From NCBI RefSeq assembly GCF_030123105.1, contig NZ_CP126095.1, forward strand, positions 4,898,001-4,962,000: a DNA stretch of 64,000 nucleotides, given 5' to 3'. The notes beneath the pieces were generated by a model. It was not told the DNA's origin and made no database searches. It was given only the letters and a program-made list of their open reading frames with translations. This document shows, in pieces, positions 1-8,476 of the stretch. The stretch is from Paenibacillus sp. G2S3 (GTDB lineage: Bacteria; Bacillota; Bacilli; Paenibacillales; Paenibacillaceae). Numbering within the stretch: the first letter of the stretch is position 1; each line of letters opens with the position of its first letter. Made by a program: the position numbers and the translations under genes.

Positions 1-1243
1 CGATAACAACATAACCAGCCAAGAAACCTGCAGCCAGACCGCCGAGGAATCCAGCATTGGAATTCAAGGCCATGTATCCGCCAACCATACCTGGCATTAG
101 GGCTGGACGATCCCCAATACTAATCGCAATAAATCCAGCAAGAATAGGAATTAGGAAATGGAAGGCCCCATCGCCGCCACCAATCGTCTGCAGCAACTGG
201 AATAGAGGGTGATTCTCTCCAGCGACTTGTTCGATCAAGAAGGAAATCGCCAGCAAAATACCACCGCCGACTACAAACGGCAGCATGTGGGAGATACCGT
301 TCATCAAGTCCTTATATATTTTACTACCGATACTGCCAGACTTCTCATTTGACTCTCCGTCATTGCCGCTGCGACCTTCATTATGGTAGATGGGTGCATC
401 GCCGTTCATAGCTTTGCGAATGAGCTCTTCCGATTTGCGAATACCGTCACTAACCGGTCTTTGCAGCACTGGCTTACCATCGAAACGAGCCATTTCCACT
501 TGTTTATCTGCTGCGACAATTACGCCACTTGCTCGACGAATCTCATCGGGTGTTAATACATTTTTAGCACCCTCTGAACCATTCGTCTCTACACGGATAT
601 TGACTCCCATTTCAAGAGCCTTCTTCTTAAGTGCATCTTCAGCCATAAAGGTATGCGCAATTCCAGTAGGACAAGCAGTAACAGCTACGACGAATGCTTG
701 GGAATCTGGGTTGCCGACGATCAGCTTTTCAGGCTCTGACTTCGCGACAGTTTCAGCAGCTTCGTTCTCTTTCTCCTTAGCTTCCCCTTCCGCTTGCTTG
801 GCATCGAACAAAGCAGCTACCTCATCTGGCGTTCGGGTATTCATCAGCTGTTCAATGAATTCGCTATCGATCAACAGTCTGGACAGCGAGGCCAAAGTAC
901 GAAGATGCATGTTGCCCGCTCCTTCAGGGGCGGCAATCATAAAGAAGATCCGAGCCGGCTCATCATCTAACGATTCAAATTCCACGCCCGTCGCACTCTT
1001 AGCAAACACAACCGTCGCTTCATTTACCGCTTTAGTCTTGGCATGAGGCATTGCGATACCGCCACCAATCCCAGTACTGGACTGCTCTTCACGCTTCAGA
1101 ATCATCTCTTTAAATAGAACAGGATCATTAATTCGACCACTAGCGGCGAGACTTGCAATCAATTCATCAATTGCGCCTTCTTTAGTGGTTGCTTTTAAAT
1201 CCATAATCATTGTATCTTTTATCATCAAATCCGTAATTTTCAT
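1..1243 (-). CDS. fruA: PTS fructose transporter EIIABC, 3' end cut by window edge
   Basis: Membrane permease that imports fructose and phosphorylates it to fructose 1-phosphate. The frame is open from ATG at 1243 to the window edge, so about 414 N-terminal residues are visible. The EIIA domain comes first, with the phospho-His in GGIAMPHAK (about residue 67). The EIIB domain follows with the phospho-Cys in VAVTACPTGIAHTFMAED. After a polar linker the EIIC membrane domain begins (ISHMLPFVVGGGILLAISF) and runs off the edge. It lies 38 bp behind fruK and is last in a fruR-fruK-fruA operon. Domain order A-B-C is the usual one for Gram-positive FruA. Confidence 0.93.
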   Translation of the reverse strand, partial: MKITDLMIKDTMIMDLKATTKEGAIDELIASLAASGRINDPVLFKEMILKREEQSSTGIGGGIAMPHAKTKAVNEATVVFAKSATGVEFESLDDEPARIFFMIAAPEGAGNMHLRTLASLSRLLIDSEFIEQLMNTRTPDEVAALFDAKQAEGEAKEKENEAAETVAKSEPEKLIVGNPDSQAFVVAVTACPTGIAHTFMAEDALKKKALEMGVNIRVETNGSEGAKNVLTPDEIRRASGVIVAADKQVEMARFDGKPVLQRPVSDGIRKSEELIRKAMNGDAPIYHNEGRSGNDGESNEKSGSIGSKIYKDLMNGISHMLPFVVGGGILLAISFLIEQVAGENHPLFQLLQTIGGGDGAFHFLIPILAGFIAISIGDRPALMPGMVGGYMALNSNAGFLGGLAAGFLAGYVVI

Positions 1244-1281
1244 GTCTTTCAACTCCCTTGAGTACTTTGAATGCTGTTTGC

Positions 1282-2193
1282 TTACACTTCTGAGATGTCG
1301 ATCAGCGGTCTAAGTTTCTCGATGAATTCTCTATTTGCCAAGTCATCAGAGAACGCGGTTGCGCTGCCCGAGGCGACTCCTGCACGGAAAGCCTCCATTA
1401 AATCTCCAGTCAAGGACAGTGTGCCAACGAATCCGGCGATCATAGAATCCCCTGCGCCTACAGAATTCTTTACTGTTCCTTTGGGAGCATTGGCGTGATA
1501 TACCCCCTGATCCGTAATGAACAAGGCACCTTCACCAGCCATTGAAACTAACACATGCTTCGCGCCAGCTTCGAGTAGCTTGCGACCATAAGTAATAATT
1601 TCTTCCTTAGTCTGTATCGTCACGCCGAATAGCTCTGCAAGCTCATGATGATTAGGCTTAACGAGCAACGGCTGATGTGGGAGTGCCTTTTCCAGAGCTG
1701 AACCTGTAGTATCAATGACGAATTCGGCCCCTCTCTGCTTGCAAACAGATATCAACCTGTCATAGAAATCAGCACCCAGTGATGGGGGAACACTTCCGGA
1801 CAAAATCACAATATCCCCTCCATTCAGAGCAGACATTTTCTGTAATAATGCCTCTGCCTCCGTATCTCGGATGATGGGTCCTGCACCGTTAATCTCCGTT
1901 TCCTCTCCATGCTTAAGCTTGATGTTAATTCGGGTATCATCAGAAACAAATACGAAATCACTTGAAATCGATTCTTTCTGCAGCCATTCCTCAATATATC
2001 TCCCGGTGAATCCACCAAGGAAGCCTATAGCCTTATTCTGAACTTCAAGCTGATTTAACACGCGTGATACGTTAATCCCTTTACCGCCGGGAAGCTTCAA
2101 ATCACGTTTCATCCGGTTCAAGTTACCTAGTCTCAAATCTTCAACTTCCACGATGTAATCAATGGAAGGATTAAGTGTTACTGTATAGATCAT
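1282..2193 (-). CDS. fruK: 1-phosphofructokinase
   Basis: Phosphorylates fructose 1-phosphate, the product of FruA, to fructose 1,6-bisphosphate using ATP in the cytoplasm. The 303-residue length fits the PfkB/ribokinase family. The family start MIYTVTLNPSIDY, the glycine-rich PGGKGINVSRVL segment and the C-terminal catalytic GAGDSMIAGF motif with its base Asp are all visible. It sits between fruR and fruA on the same strand, which makes the fructose assignment safe. The gap of about 110 bp to fruR is short enough for co-transcription. Confidence 0.95.
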   Translation of the reverse strand: MIYTVTLNPSIDYIVEVEDLRLGNLNRMKRDLKLPGGKGINVSRVLNQLEVQNKAIGFLGGFTGRYIEEWLQKESISSDFVFVSDDTRINIKLKHGEETEINGAGPIIRDTEAEALLQKMSALNGGDIVILSGSVPPSLGADFYDRLISVCKQRGAEFVIDTTGSALEKALPHQPLLVKPNHHELAELFGVTIQTKEEIITYGRKLLEAGAKHVLVSMAGEGALFITDQGVYHANAPKGTVKNSVGAGDSMIAGFVGTLSLTGDLMEAFRAGVASGSATAFSDDLANREFIEKLRPLIDISEV

Positions 2194-2305
2194 AATTATC
2201 CCTCAATTATTTTGGTTTTCTAAGCCATAGATTACCGCCAAAACATGCGGCAAATGTAATTTCTCCAAACGATCTTGCGATGATTCCTCACCCTTCAAAT
2301 TAAGG

Positions 2306-3070
2306 TCATACCAGTGAGACATCAACGCCCATTTGCGTGAGCTCACGAATGAACTTGTCAGATGCACCAGCATCAATAATGCAGTGATCCATTTCCATCA
2401 CATCGGCAACCTTGCAGAAGGATACCTGACCCAGCTTGCTATGATCAGCCAGCAGAATCACTTGCTTCGCAACCGAGATCATCTTGCGCTTAGTCGCAGC
2501 TTCAAGCATATTTGGTGTTGTGATGCCATCTCGCAAATCCAATCCGTTGGTTGCAAGAAACGTTTTATCCACCCGCACCATGTCTAATGAACGTTCAGTC
2601 ATCGGTCCTACAAAGGCCAACGTATCCGGTCGCAACATACCGCCTGTAATCGAGACTTCAATATTGCGACAATCCCGCAGTTCATTAAGCGCCATGATCG
2701 AATTCGTAATAACCTTGATATTAGAAAAAGTCTTCAGCTCTCTGGCGATCTGCAGAGTTGTCGTTCCAGCATCCAGCAAAATAGCGTCGCCTTCCTGAAT
2801 CATCTCTACAGCCTTGCGTGCAATCCTCTGCTTCTCATCCAACAAGCGATCTTCCTTATCTGGATAGGTCGCCTCAAAGTTGACACTCTGCAGTGAAACA
2901 GCCCCGCCATGCGTTCGTTTCAACAGCTTAGCTTCTTCAAGCTCCTTCAGGTCACGGCGCACAGTAGACTCGGATACACCCAGTTCCTGACTTAGCTCTT
3001 GGACCGAAGCTCTTGAATTCTTTTCTACAAAAAGCACGATTCTTTGTTTTCTCTCTTCCTCAAACAACAT
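2306..3070 (-). CDS. fruR: DeoR-family repressor of the fructose operon
   Basis: Likely represses the fructose operon and is released by a fructose phosphate. Translation reads MLFEEERKQRIVLFVEKN, then a DeoR winged helix (SVQELSQELGVSESTVRRDLKELE), then a sugar-phosphate isomerase-like sensor domain with GDAILLDAGTTT. An upstream in-frame ATG at 3106 exists. The start at 3070 is preferred because AAAGGAG lies 9 nt upstream and because this gives 254 residues, the normal family size. First gene of fruR-fruK-fruA. The ligand is inferred from family and context. Confidence 0.9.
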   Translation of the reverse strand: MLFEEERKQRIVLFVEKNSRASVQELSQELGVSESTVRRDLKELEEAKLLKRTHGGAVSLQSVNFEATYPDKEDRLLDEKQRIARKAVEMIQEGDAILLDAGTTTLQIARELKTFSNIKVITNSIMALNELRDCRNIEVSITGGMLRPDTLAFVGPMTERSLDMVRVDKTFLATNGLDLRDGITTPNMLEAATKRKMISVAKQVILLADHSKLGQVSFCKVADVMEMDHCIIDAGASDKFIRELTQMGVDVSLV

Positions 3071-3193
3071 CGTGGTTCGCTCCTTTAAGGTACAGCGTTT
3101 TGTCATCTATTAAATACGCTTATCTTTGGAATTTCTTGACCATGATTTGATTAAATATGACTGATGTTGATCATTTGTGCTCGTTTATGATTT

Positions 3194-3229
3194 TAACAGC
3201 GTTTTCATCATCTGTAAAGCGCTTTATCA
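3194..3229 (-). promoter_or_regulatory. Two cre-like sites upstream of the fructose operon
   Basis: On the minus strand 3194-3207 reads TGAAAACGCTGTTA, matching 12 of 14 positions of the cre consensus TGWAARCGYTWNCW. A few bases away 3213-3229 reads TGTAAAGCGCTTTATCA, a palindromic but less exact relative. Both lie 120-160 bp upstream of the fruR start, where CcpA could act. The rest of the 318-bp gap (3071-3388) is AT-rich. It holds repeated TGAT-type half sites around 3143-3175 that could serve FruR; no clear promoter hexamers were found. Confidence 0.5.
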
Positions 3230-3388
3230 TTAAAAATAACACTTCGACAGATTGTAATAACTGGAAGCTTTTCAGCTTTTCTTAAAGGTGAAACTGCCCC
3301 TTTAGAAAATTACTTACCAATTGCCTATCTCATCACGGGTGTTTAAAACATATTAATACTACATATAGGAAAAAGTGGGTGATCAGAA

Positions 3389-3691
3389 ATGGCTAACGGA
3401 AGAAATAACGGAAGAAACAACAAAAAAAACAACAGTAAAGGCAATACGAATAATAATGGAAATAGTAATGGAAATGACAATGGGAATGTTACTAGCCGTG
3501 AGGAAACAGCAGAATTAAGCGCTGAAGATTATGAGATCATTGCTGCCGGACTGGCCACTTTAGGTGAATTTTTCGCCTTTTTATCTCTCGTCAAAGCAAG
3601 ACAAGTTACGAAGGAAAGCGGAGGCGAGATTGAAGTGCCAGAAATATTCACCCTATCCACGAAGAAATCTTCTAAGAGGAAGTTAAGATAA
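3389..3691 (+). CDS. Asn-rich small protein of unknown function
   Basis: A 100-residue protein not recognised from any family. Residues 1 to about 37 are a low-complexity Asn/Gly/Lys tract (MANGRNNGRNNKKNNSKGN and on). Residues about 45-70 form a probable amphipathic or buried helix (AEDYEIIAAGLATLGEFFAF), followed by a basic tail ending KKSSKRKLR. There is no signal peptide. GTGGGTGAT lies about 10 nt before the ATG as a modest ribosome binding site. The codon bias toward AAT/AAC suggests slippage-driven growth of the Asn tract. It stands alone and no function is proposed. Confidence 0.7.
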   Translation: MANGRNNGRNNKKNNSKGNTNNNGNSNGNDNGNVTSREETAELSAEDYEIIAAGLATLGEFFAFLSLVKARQVTKESGGEIEVPEIFTLSTKKSSKRKLR

Positions 3692-3900
3692 TTCACGAAG
3701 CCCCCGAGTGATTGAAATGATGATGTTTAGGGCATGAGTTGTGAACCTTTTACTTGGCGTAGCCTTCGTCATATGGTCATCCTCTACGGATATTCCAGAA
3801 ATTACTTATAAGGGAGTAATCCAATCTTTTGAATCAAGACCTGTGAATTAGGGTTATTAAACTACATAGATTGTTATTTTAAACTTGGGGGATGTTCCTA

Positions 3901-5001
3901 TTGCAACAACAGAAGTATTTTCGGACAAGTCTTGCTATTATCGCTTTTTTACTTATTTTGTACTTAGGCTCCAAAGTAATGTTTCTATTCGCACCACTGG
4001 CTGCCATTTTCAGATTATTACTCGTTCCCATGGTACTATCAGGTTTCATGTACTACCTGTTACGACCTTTAGTAAGGCTTCTTGAGAAAAGAAAATTAAA
4101 CCGGGCATTCTCCATCCTGCTCATTTATTTCCTGTTCGCGGGGTTATTCGTTCTTTTTTGGATTTTAGTCTGGCCAACGTTGCAAGAACAAATTCAGAAT
4201 TTTATTGATAATACTCCTTACCTTGTTCAGGGACTACAGGATCAGTTCAATGCATTAAAGGAAAATCCGACACTGTCACGCTTTTTTACAGGAGAATCGG
4301 ACATTGCCGCTCGTCTATCAGAATATCTTAGTGATGCTATTACCTGGGTGACTAACTCGATGTCTAATTTGATCGGCGTAGTTTCGAGTATTGTTATTCT
4401 AATCGCTACCTTGCCCATCATTCTGTACTACATGCTGAAGGATGACTATAAACTGTCACCAAAACTACAGGGCTTAATCCCTAGAAAGTACCGTAAGGAA
4501 GGAAAAGAGATGTTTGGAGATATCGACAGTGCGCTCAGCAGTTTCATCGTCACGCGTGTGGTGCTAAACGTCGTACTCGGTATTATGTTGTATATCGGTT
4601 TCCTTATCATCGGACTGCCCTACTCACTGCTGCTCGCAGTAATTTCTGTACCGCTCAATTTCATTCCTTATGTAGGTTCTTTTCTTGCGGGAGTACCAGT
4701 AGTTATTGTTGGATTCATTGAGTCACCTACGATGGCCATCTGGTCCCTGGTCGTCATCTTCATTGCACAGCAAATTCAGGATAATGTGCTCTCCCCGATC
4801 ATTTACGGAAAATCATTAGATGTTCATCCACTGACCACTGTCATTCTTGTTCTTATAGGTGGGGATTTCTACGGTATTATTGGCGTGCTTATTGCGCTGC
4901 CCGTCTATATGATTGCCAAAATTATTTTTCTGCGAGTGTATGAAATTATTGTTGCAGATCGAGAAGAAGAATCTGAGCCGCTCAAGAATGAGAATCTATA
5001 G
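3901..5001 (+). CDS. AI-2E family transporter (YtvI/PerM-like)
   Basis: Integral membrane protein of the AI-2E/PerM exporter family; substrates in the family vary and cannot be read from sequence. It has about seven to eight hydrophobic segments, a soluble loop after the third (TLQEQIQNFIDNTPYLVQGL) and the hallmark VPLNFIPYVGSFLAGVP near residue 260. An ATG at 3892 is in frame but sits directly on the GGGGG ribosome binding site. TTG at 3901 lies about 9 nt from it and is the better start, giving 366 residues. Monocistronic, with a strong terminator behind it. Confidence 0.85.
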   Translation: MQQQKYFRTSLAIIAFLLILYLGSKVMFLFAPLAAIFRLLLVPMVLSGFMYYLLRPLVRLLEKRKLNRAFSILLIYFLFAGLFVLFWILVWPTLQEQIQNFIDNTPYLVQGLQDQFNALKENPTLSRFFTGESDIAARLSEYLSDAITWVTNSMSNLIGVVSSIVILIATLPIILYYMLKDDYKLSPKLQGLIPRKYRKEGKEMFGDIDSALSSFIVTRVVLNVVLGIMLYIGFLIIGLPYSLLLAVISVPLNFIPYVGSFLAGVPVVIVGFIESPTMAIWSLVVIFIAQQIQDNVLSPIIYGKSLDVHPLTTVILVLIGGDFYGIIGVLIALPVYMIAKIIFLRVYEIIVADREEESEPLKNENL

Positions 5002-5033
5002 CACTTACGAACTGAATGCAGTTTTATAAATAA

Positions 5034-5075
5034 AAAAAGGTGCCGTCTCCAATTGGAGACGCACCTTTTTGTTTT
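5034..5075. terminator. Bidirectional intrinsic terminator
   Basis: GGTGCCGTCTCC, AATT loop, GGAGACGCACC, then a T-run, with a matching A-run on the left. The hairpin has one bulged C. It lies between convergent genes at 5001 and 5097 and can serve both. Confidence 0.85.
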
Positions 5076-5096
5076 TCTTTTATAGGGTTACTGAAA

Positions 5097-5501
5097 TTAA
5101 CCCCGTAAAGAACGAACCACAAATATGTGATTGCCTTTCATAAGGTTCTGTCCATCTTGTAGTGTAACTGAACCTTTCGTATGCGAAACGATGGTCGTAT
5201 TCAGAGCAATCAATCGATCCTCTTTCCAAACGCTTACCGCCGATTTAAAATACACTGCATTATCAAATTGCTGCCGTTCCCTCATCACATAACCCACAGA
5301 ATGCAAGACTGGAGGCAGTGCTCTTTCTCTAGGAGCCAAAGCCTTGATGACCACAATATCCTGAAACGGCACAGCGATTTCCTGATGACCGATAACCGCT
5401 ACAGAAGCGGAAAGATCCCATTTGCGCAAAATGCCCTTCATGATTGTGTAAGGTTCGTCGCCGCAGTACATGATAACCGGTTTACCAACCCAATGCTTCA
5501 T
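5097..5501 (-). CDS. Hypothetical protein, 134 residues
   Basis: Not recognised. A soluble, beta-rich protein starting MKHWVGKPVIMYCGDEPY, with SVAVIGHQEIAVPFQDIVVI in the middle and FVVRSLRG at the end; the pattern suggests a small barrel. AAGGAGGGAGCT directly before the ATG is a strong ribosome binding site, which supports a real gene. It follows ung by about 30 bp on the same strand and is the last gene before the shared terminator at 5034. No function is proposed. Confidence 0.7.
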   Translation of the reverse strand: MKHWVGKPVIMYCGDEPYTIMKGILRKWDLSASVAVIGHQEIAVPFQDIVVIKALAPRERALPPVLHSVGYVMRERQQFDNAVYFKSAVSVWKEDRLIALNTTIVSHTKGSVTLQDGQNLMKGNHIFVVRSLRG

Positions 5502-5532
5502 AGCTCCCTCCTCCTTCCCAACATCCCATTAG

Positions 5533-6201
5533 CTATAAGTCCGAAATGAACCAATCGATCCCTTTCATTCCCTTCGACTCCAAAAACTGATTGACCTTCG
5601 AAAAAGGACGACTGCCAAAGAATCCACGATATGACGAGAGCGGACTCGGGTGTGGAGACTGAATAACCTCATGTCGACTTTGGTCTATGAAGGCGCCTTT
5701 TTTTTGTGAATGACTTCCCCATAAAATAAAAACCATCGGTGTAGTTCTTTCATTTAACTTCTTCATTATGGTGTCAGTAAATGTCTCCCAGCCTAGACCT
5801 TTATGAGAATTCGCTTCTCCCTCACGTACCGTTAGTACCGAGTTGAGCATAAGCACTCCTTGTTCTGCCCATTTCATTAAGTAGCCGTGGTTTGGAATCG
5901 GTGCACCTATATCCTCCATTAACTCCGTATAAATATTACGAAGAGAAGGGGGTATACGCACCCCCGGATTTACCGAGAAGCTCAAACCATGAGCTTGCCC
6001 CGCTCCATGGTAAGGGTCCTGTCCCAAAATAACAACCCGTGTCTCACTATAAGGTGTATGCTTTAACGCCGTGAACAGTAATTCTTTTGGCGGATAGACT
6101 GTATGTTCCTTATATTCATTTTCCAGATTAGCCATTAGCTCCAGAAAATAGGGCTTTTGCATTTCATCCTGTAATATCTCATCCCAATCGTTGCCGAACA
6201 T
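5533..6201 (-). CDS. ung: Uracil-DNA glycosylase (family 1)
   Basis: Removes uracil from DNA as the first step of base excision repair. Catalytic GQDPYHG (Asp at about residue 62) and the HPSPLS loop (His at about residue 184) are intact, as are the uracil pocket and Leu-loop region. The frame is open upstream to 6297, but GAGGAGGAG 8 nt before the ATG at 6201 fixes the start and gives 222 residues, typical of bacterial Ung. It is 44 bp downstream of the RNase H gene on the same strand, so the two may be co-transcribed. Confidence 0.96.
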   Translation of the reverse strand: MFGNDWDEILQDEMQKPYFLELMANLENEYKEHTVYPPKELLFTALKHTPYSETRVVILGQDPYHGAGQAHGLSFSVNPGVRIPPSLRNIYTELMEDIGAPIPNHGYLMKWAEQGVLMLNSVLTVREGEANSHKGLGWETFTDTIMKKLNERTTPMVFILWGSHSQKKGAFIDQSRHEVIQSPHPSPLSSYRGFFGSRPFSKVNQFLESKGMKGIDWFISDL

Positions 6202-6245
6202 CCCCAATTCTCCTCCTCTAGCCGAAACCCAGAACCTTACTGTAC

Positions 6246-6908
6246 CTATTTCCGACCATAATCTGCTTTGATCTCGCCCCACTCTTTGGTCTGCCACTTA
6301 AGTACCTTATTGTCATATGTATTGGTTTGCAACCAACGTTCTGCCCGATCAATAAGCACCCATATTTCCTCTGTTGAAGCATCACGTGGCAAGGTTGTAG
6401 CAACCTTTTTCTGTTTTACCCACTTCATTGCATTCACAGAGTCACTGTAGACCGTTTTAGTGCTTCCTTCTTTCTTCAGGAGCGCCAAGGCATGCACAAT
6501 CGCTAAAAACTCACCTAGATTATTAGTGCCCTTCTTAATCGGACCACAAGAGAAAATAATATCGCCCGTTTGTGTATCCACGCCTTTGTATTCGACTGGA
6601 CCCGGATTTCCACGCGTACCTACATCCACAGAAATGCTGTTGTAATCGATCTCCGCTGAGGTCTCCACTGTAGCGCTTCGTTTAAAAGAACTTGTCCCTT
6701 TAGTCTTAGCCGCACCTGATGCCGATGCCCCAGTTCCCCAATTACCTTTCCAACCTGCTGTATAAGCCGCATCTGCCGCCGCTTTAGATTCATACGATTT
6801 ATATTTGGCTCCGGTATAGTGATCGGTCTGCGCCTGGCATTCTGCCCAAGTGCTGTAGACTCCCGGCTGCTTGCCTTCCCATACTACATAATATTTCTGT
6901 TTAGCCAT
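6246..6908 (-). CDS. rnhA: Ribonuclease H with N-terminal viroplasmin-type domain
   Basis: Degrades the RNA strand of RNA-DNA hybrids. Residues 1-45 are the caulimovirus viroplasmin/RNase H1 N-terminal domain ([20 protein letters not shown]). After a low-complexity linker comes an RNase H fold with acidic residues in [20 protein letters not shown] and a late Asp (IKADYG). AAAGGAG 8 nt before ATG 6908 sets the start, giving 220 residues; an ATG at 6929 lies in frame upstream. This hybrid-binding plus catalytic layout is that of eukaryote-type RNase H1 proteins also found in Bacillota. Confidence 0.9.
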   Translation of the reverse strand: MAKQKYYVVWEGKQPGVYSTWAECQAQTDHYTGAKYKSYESKAAADAAYTAGWKGNWGTGASASGAAKTKGTSSFKRSATVETSAEIDYNSISVDVGTRGNPGPVEYKGVDTQTGDIIFSCGPIKKGTNNLGEFLAIVHALALLKKEGSTKTVYSDSVNAMKWVKQKKVATTLPRDASTEEIWVLIDRAERWLQTNTYDNKVLKWQTKEWGEIKADYGRK

Positions 6909-7094
6909 TGGTACAGCTCCTTTTTTCACCTTAACTTATTGTAATCCAAAATGCTGCTTCATCAAAAGAAGAATGTTATTTTCCGTAAATTTCTTCGAAT
7001 AATTCATTTTTTCCAGGTCATACTATACGCCAGAGATGTCCAGGCCTATATTACCATTTGTAGAATGATCGGTAAATATTATTGTGTCCACAAG

Positions 7095-7190
7095 CAGAAA
7101 CGGCTTCAGCGTACCTCAAGGACGGTAAGCGTTTGTGTGAGAAATATAAGGATAATGTATGGCGCGAAAATTATACTTTCTTATATTTTA
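7095..7190. repeat. Dispersed two-hairpin intergenic repeat, copy A
   Basis: Matches the element at 55281-55376. The first module is an imperfect palindrome (AAACGG... with ...AGCGTTT). The second module carries GAGAAATATAAG, then ATAATGTAT, a short loop and TATACTTTCTTATATTT, which folds into AAATATAAG/CTTATATTT plus an inner stem. It occupies most of the 366-bp gap between rnhA (6908) and the lipoprotein gene (7275). The bases from 6909 to 7094 show nothing else clear. Confidence 0.6.
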
Positions 7191-7274
7191 TGAAATACAG
7201 CACATTAATAGGAACTAATCAGTCTATATTAAGCACGAAGGATATCAGTACAATTACTCAGGGAGGTTATACAG

Positions 7275-7847
7275 ATGAGAAAGATAGCAAGCGTAGCCGC
7301 AGTATTTGCAATTGTGCTATTGGTCGGATGCGGAAACTCAACCAATAACAACGCTAACGTCACCCCCACCGCCACAACTACACCTGGTAACACCAATAAT
7401 GCTGGCAACACTAATAACACCACAGATGCTGTAACCTCAGCGTCGGTAGTGGACAATGAAGAGGCCTTTAAAAAGGCTATCAGTGCAGAAGGTACTTGGA
7501 TTGCTGCTACACTGAAAGACTTGACCTTCACAGAGGATCTCGTGCTGGACGGACAATTTACGAATAAAGATGAACCCGCTCGTAAAATTGCTCTCTACAC
7601 ACAAGATGCAGATCACAATATCACCAACTCCTTTAAACTAACTGCACCTAAACTTACAATCAAAAGTAAAAACGCTCGTATTCAAGGCGGTACATTTATT
7701 GGTGATGTATACGTAGAAGCGGATGGCTTCAGCTTAGTAAATGCAACGGTTGAAGGGAATGTTTACTTCGCAGATGCTAAGTATCAATCCACCTTCGATA
7801 CCTCGGATCAAGGAAAAGTAACGGGTGTAACAGAAGTGAAAAAATAA
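7275..7847 (+). CDS. Secreted lipoprotein of unknown function
   Basis: A 190-residue lipoprotein. The signal peptide MRKIASVAAVFAIVLLVGC ends in an LVGC lipobox, followed by an Asn/Thr-rich linker of about 35 residues. The mature part alternates short beta strands (LTIKSKNARIQGGTFIGDVY, VEADGFSLVNATVEGNVYFA), a pattern like one or two turns of a right-handed beta-solenoid. GGGAGG lies 8 nt before the ATG. It stands alone between a repeat element and a terminator. Family not recognised; a cell-surface role is inferred from the lipobox. Confidence 0.8.
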   Translation: MRKIASVAAVFAIVLLVGCGNSTNNNANVTPTATTTPGNTNNAGNTNNTTDAVTSASVVDNEEAFKKAISAEGTWIAATLKDLTFTEDLVLDGQFTNKDEPARKIALYTQDADHNITNSFKLTAPKLTIKSKNARIQGGTFIGDVYVEADGFSLVNATVEGNVYFADAKYQSTFDTSDQGKVTGVTEVKK

Positions 7848-7850
7848 GCA

Positions 7851-7893
7851 AAAAGGTGCTCTCAAGTCGATAAGACCTGAGAACACCTTTTTT
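7851..7893. terminator. Bidirectional intrinsic terminator
   Basis: AAAAGGTG and CACCTTTTTT arms with inner TCTCA/TGAGA and GTC/GAC pairs form a long stem between convergent genes at 7847 and 7904. Confidence 0.85.
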
Positions 7894-7903
7894 CATGACT
7901 TCA

Positions 7904-8476
7904 TTATTCTTGATAAAATCCATTTTTGAAAAAGTTATACCATCCATCGATTTGTTCTAATGGTATAACCTTTAACTTCTTCAAAACTTCCCTTGTAAAT
8001 TCCAATGAAGCTGTGCCATTAGCAGTAATGATATCGTCACTCGAAACGGTCTGTTTTTCTAAAAAATTTGCGTGTCCTTTATAATTAGGAGCGAACTCTT
8101 TTAAGTAATCTAATGAATTTCCAGTGTGAGGAATCTCATCTAAATAGCCATGTTCTGCTAAAAAGGTTGATGCGTCACATATAGCGGCTATAGGAGTTCC
8201 ATTCTGTATACATCTTTCAATCACTGGAGTAATTGCTGAATTATCTTTCCAGCCTGTACCCCCAATTAAAATTAACATTTCAAACTGGGCGGGTAAACTG
8301 TCTATAGTATAGTCTGGAATAACAGTAAATCCGCCCATAGATTGTACATTGTCATTATTTAAAGAAACTGTCCTAACTTTGTATTCACTTTCTGGCTTGT
8401 TTAGTTCAGCACTTATATACCCAGCTTCCCAATCCGCGTATCCATTAGAAATAAAAATCAATACTTCTTTTTTCAT
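7904..8476 (-). CDS. DJ-1/PfpI family protein
   Basis: Member of the class I glutamine amidotransferase-like DJ-1/PfpI superfamily; members include glyoxalases, deglycases, chaperones and proteases, and the activity here cannot be chosen by eye. The nucleophile elbow reads PIAAICDASTFLAEHG with the conserved Cys, and the early Glu region MKKEVLIFISNGYADWEAGY is present. Length 190 fits. The start overlaps the alkC stop by ATGA, and GAGGGGG lies just upstream, so the two genes are translationally coupled. A link to damage repair (alkylation or glycation) is an inference from this coupling. Confidence 0.82.
   Translation of the reverse strand: MKKEVLIFISNGYADWEAGYISAELNKPESEYKVRTVSLNNDNVQSMGGFTVIPDYTIDSLPAQFEMLILIGGTGWKDNSAITPVIERCIQNGTPIAAICDASTFLAEHGYLDEIPHTGNSLDYLKEFAPNYKGHANFLEKQTVSSDDIITANGTASLEFTREVLKKLKVIPLEQIDGWYNFFKNGFYQE

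Noticed and set aside
390..1046. 218-residue plus-strand frame
   Set aside because: It lies antisense to fruA, whose EIIA and EIIB motifs are unmistakable.
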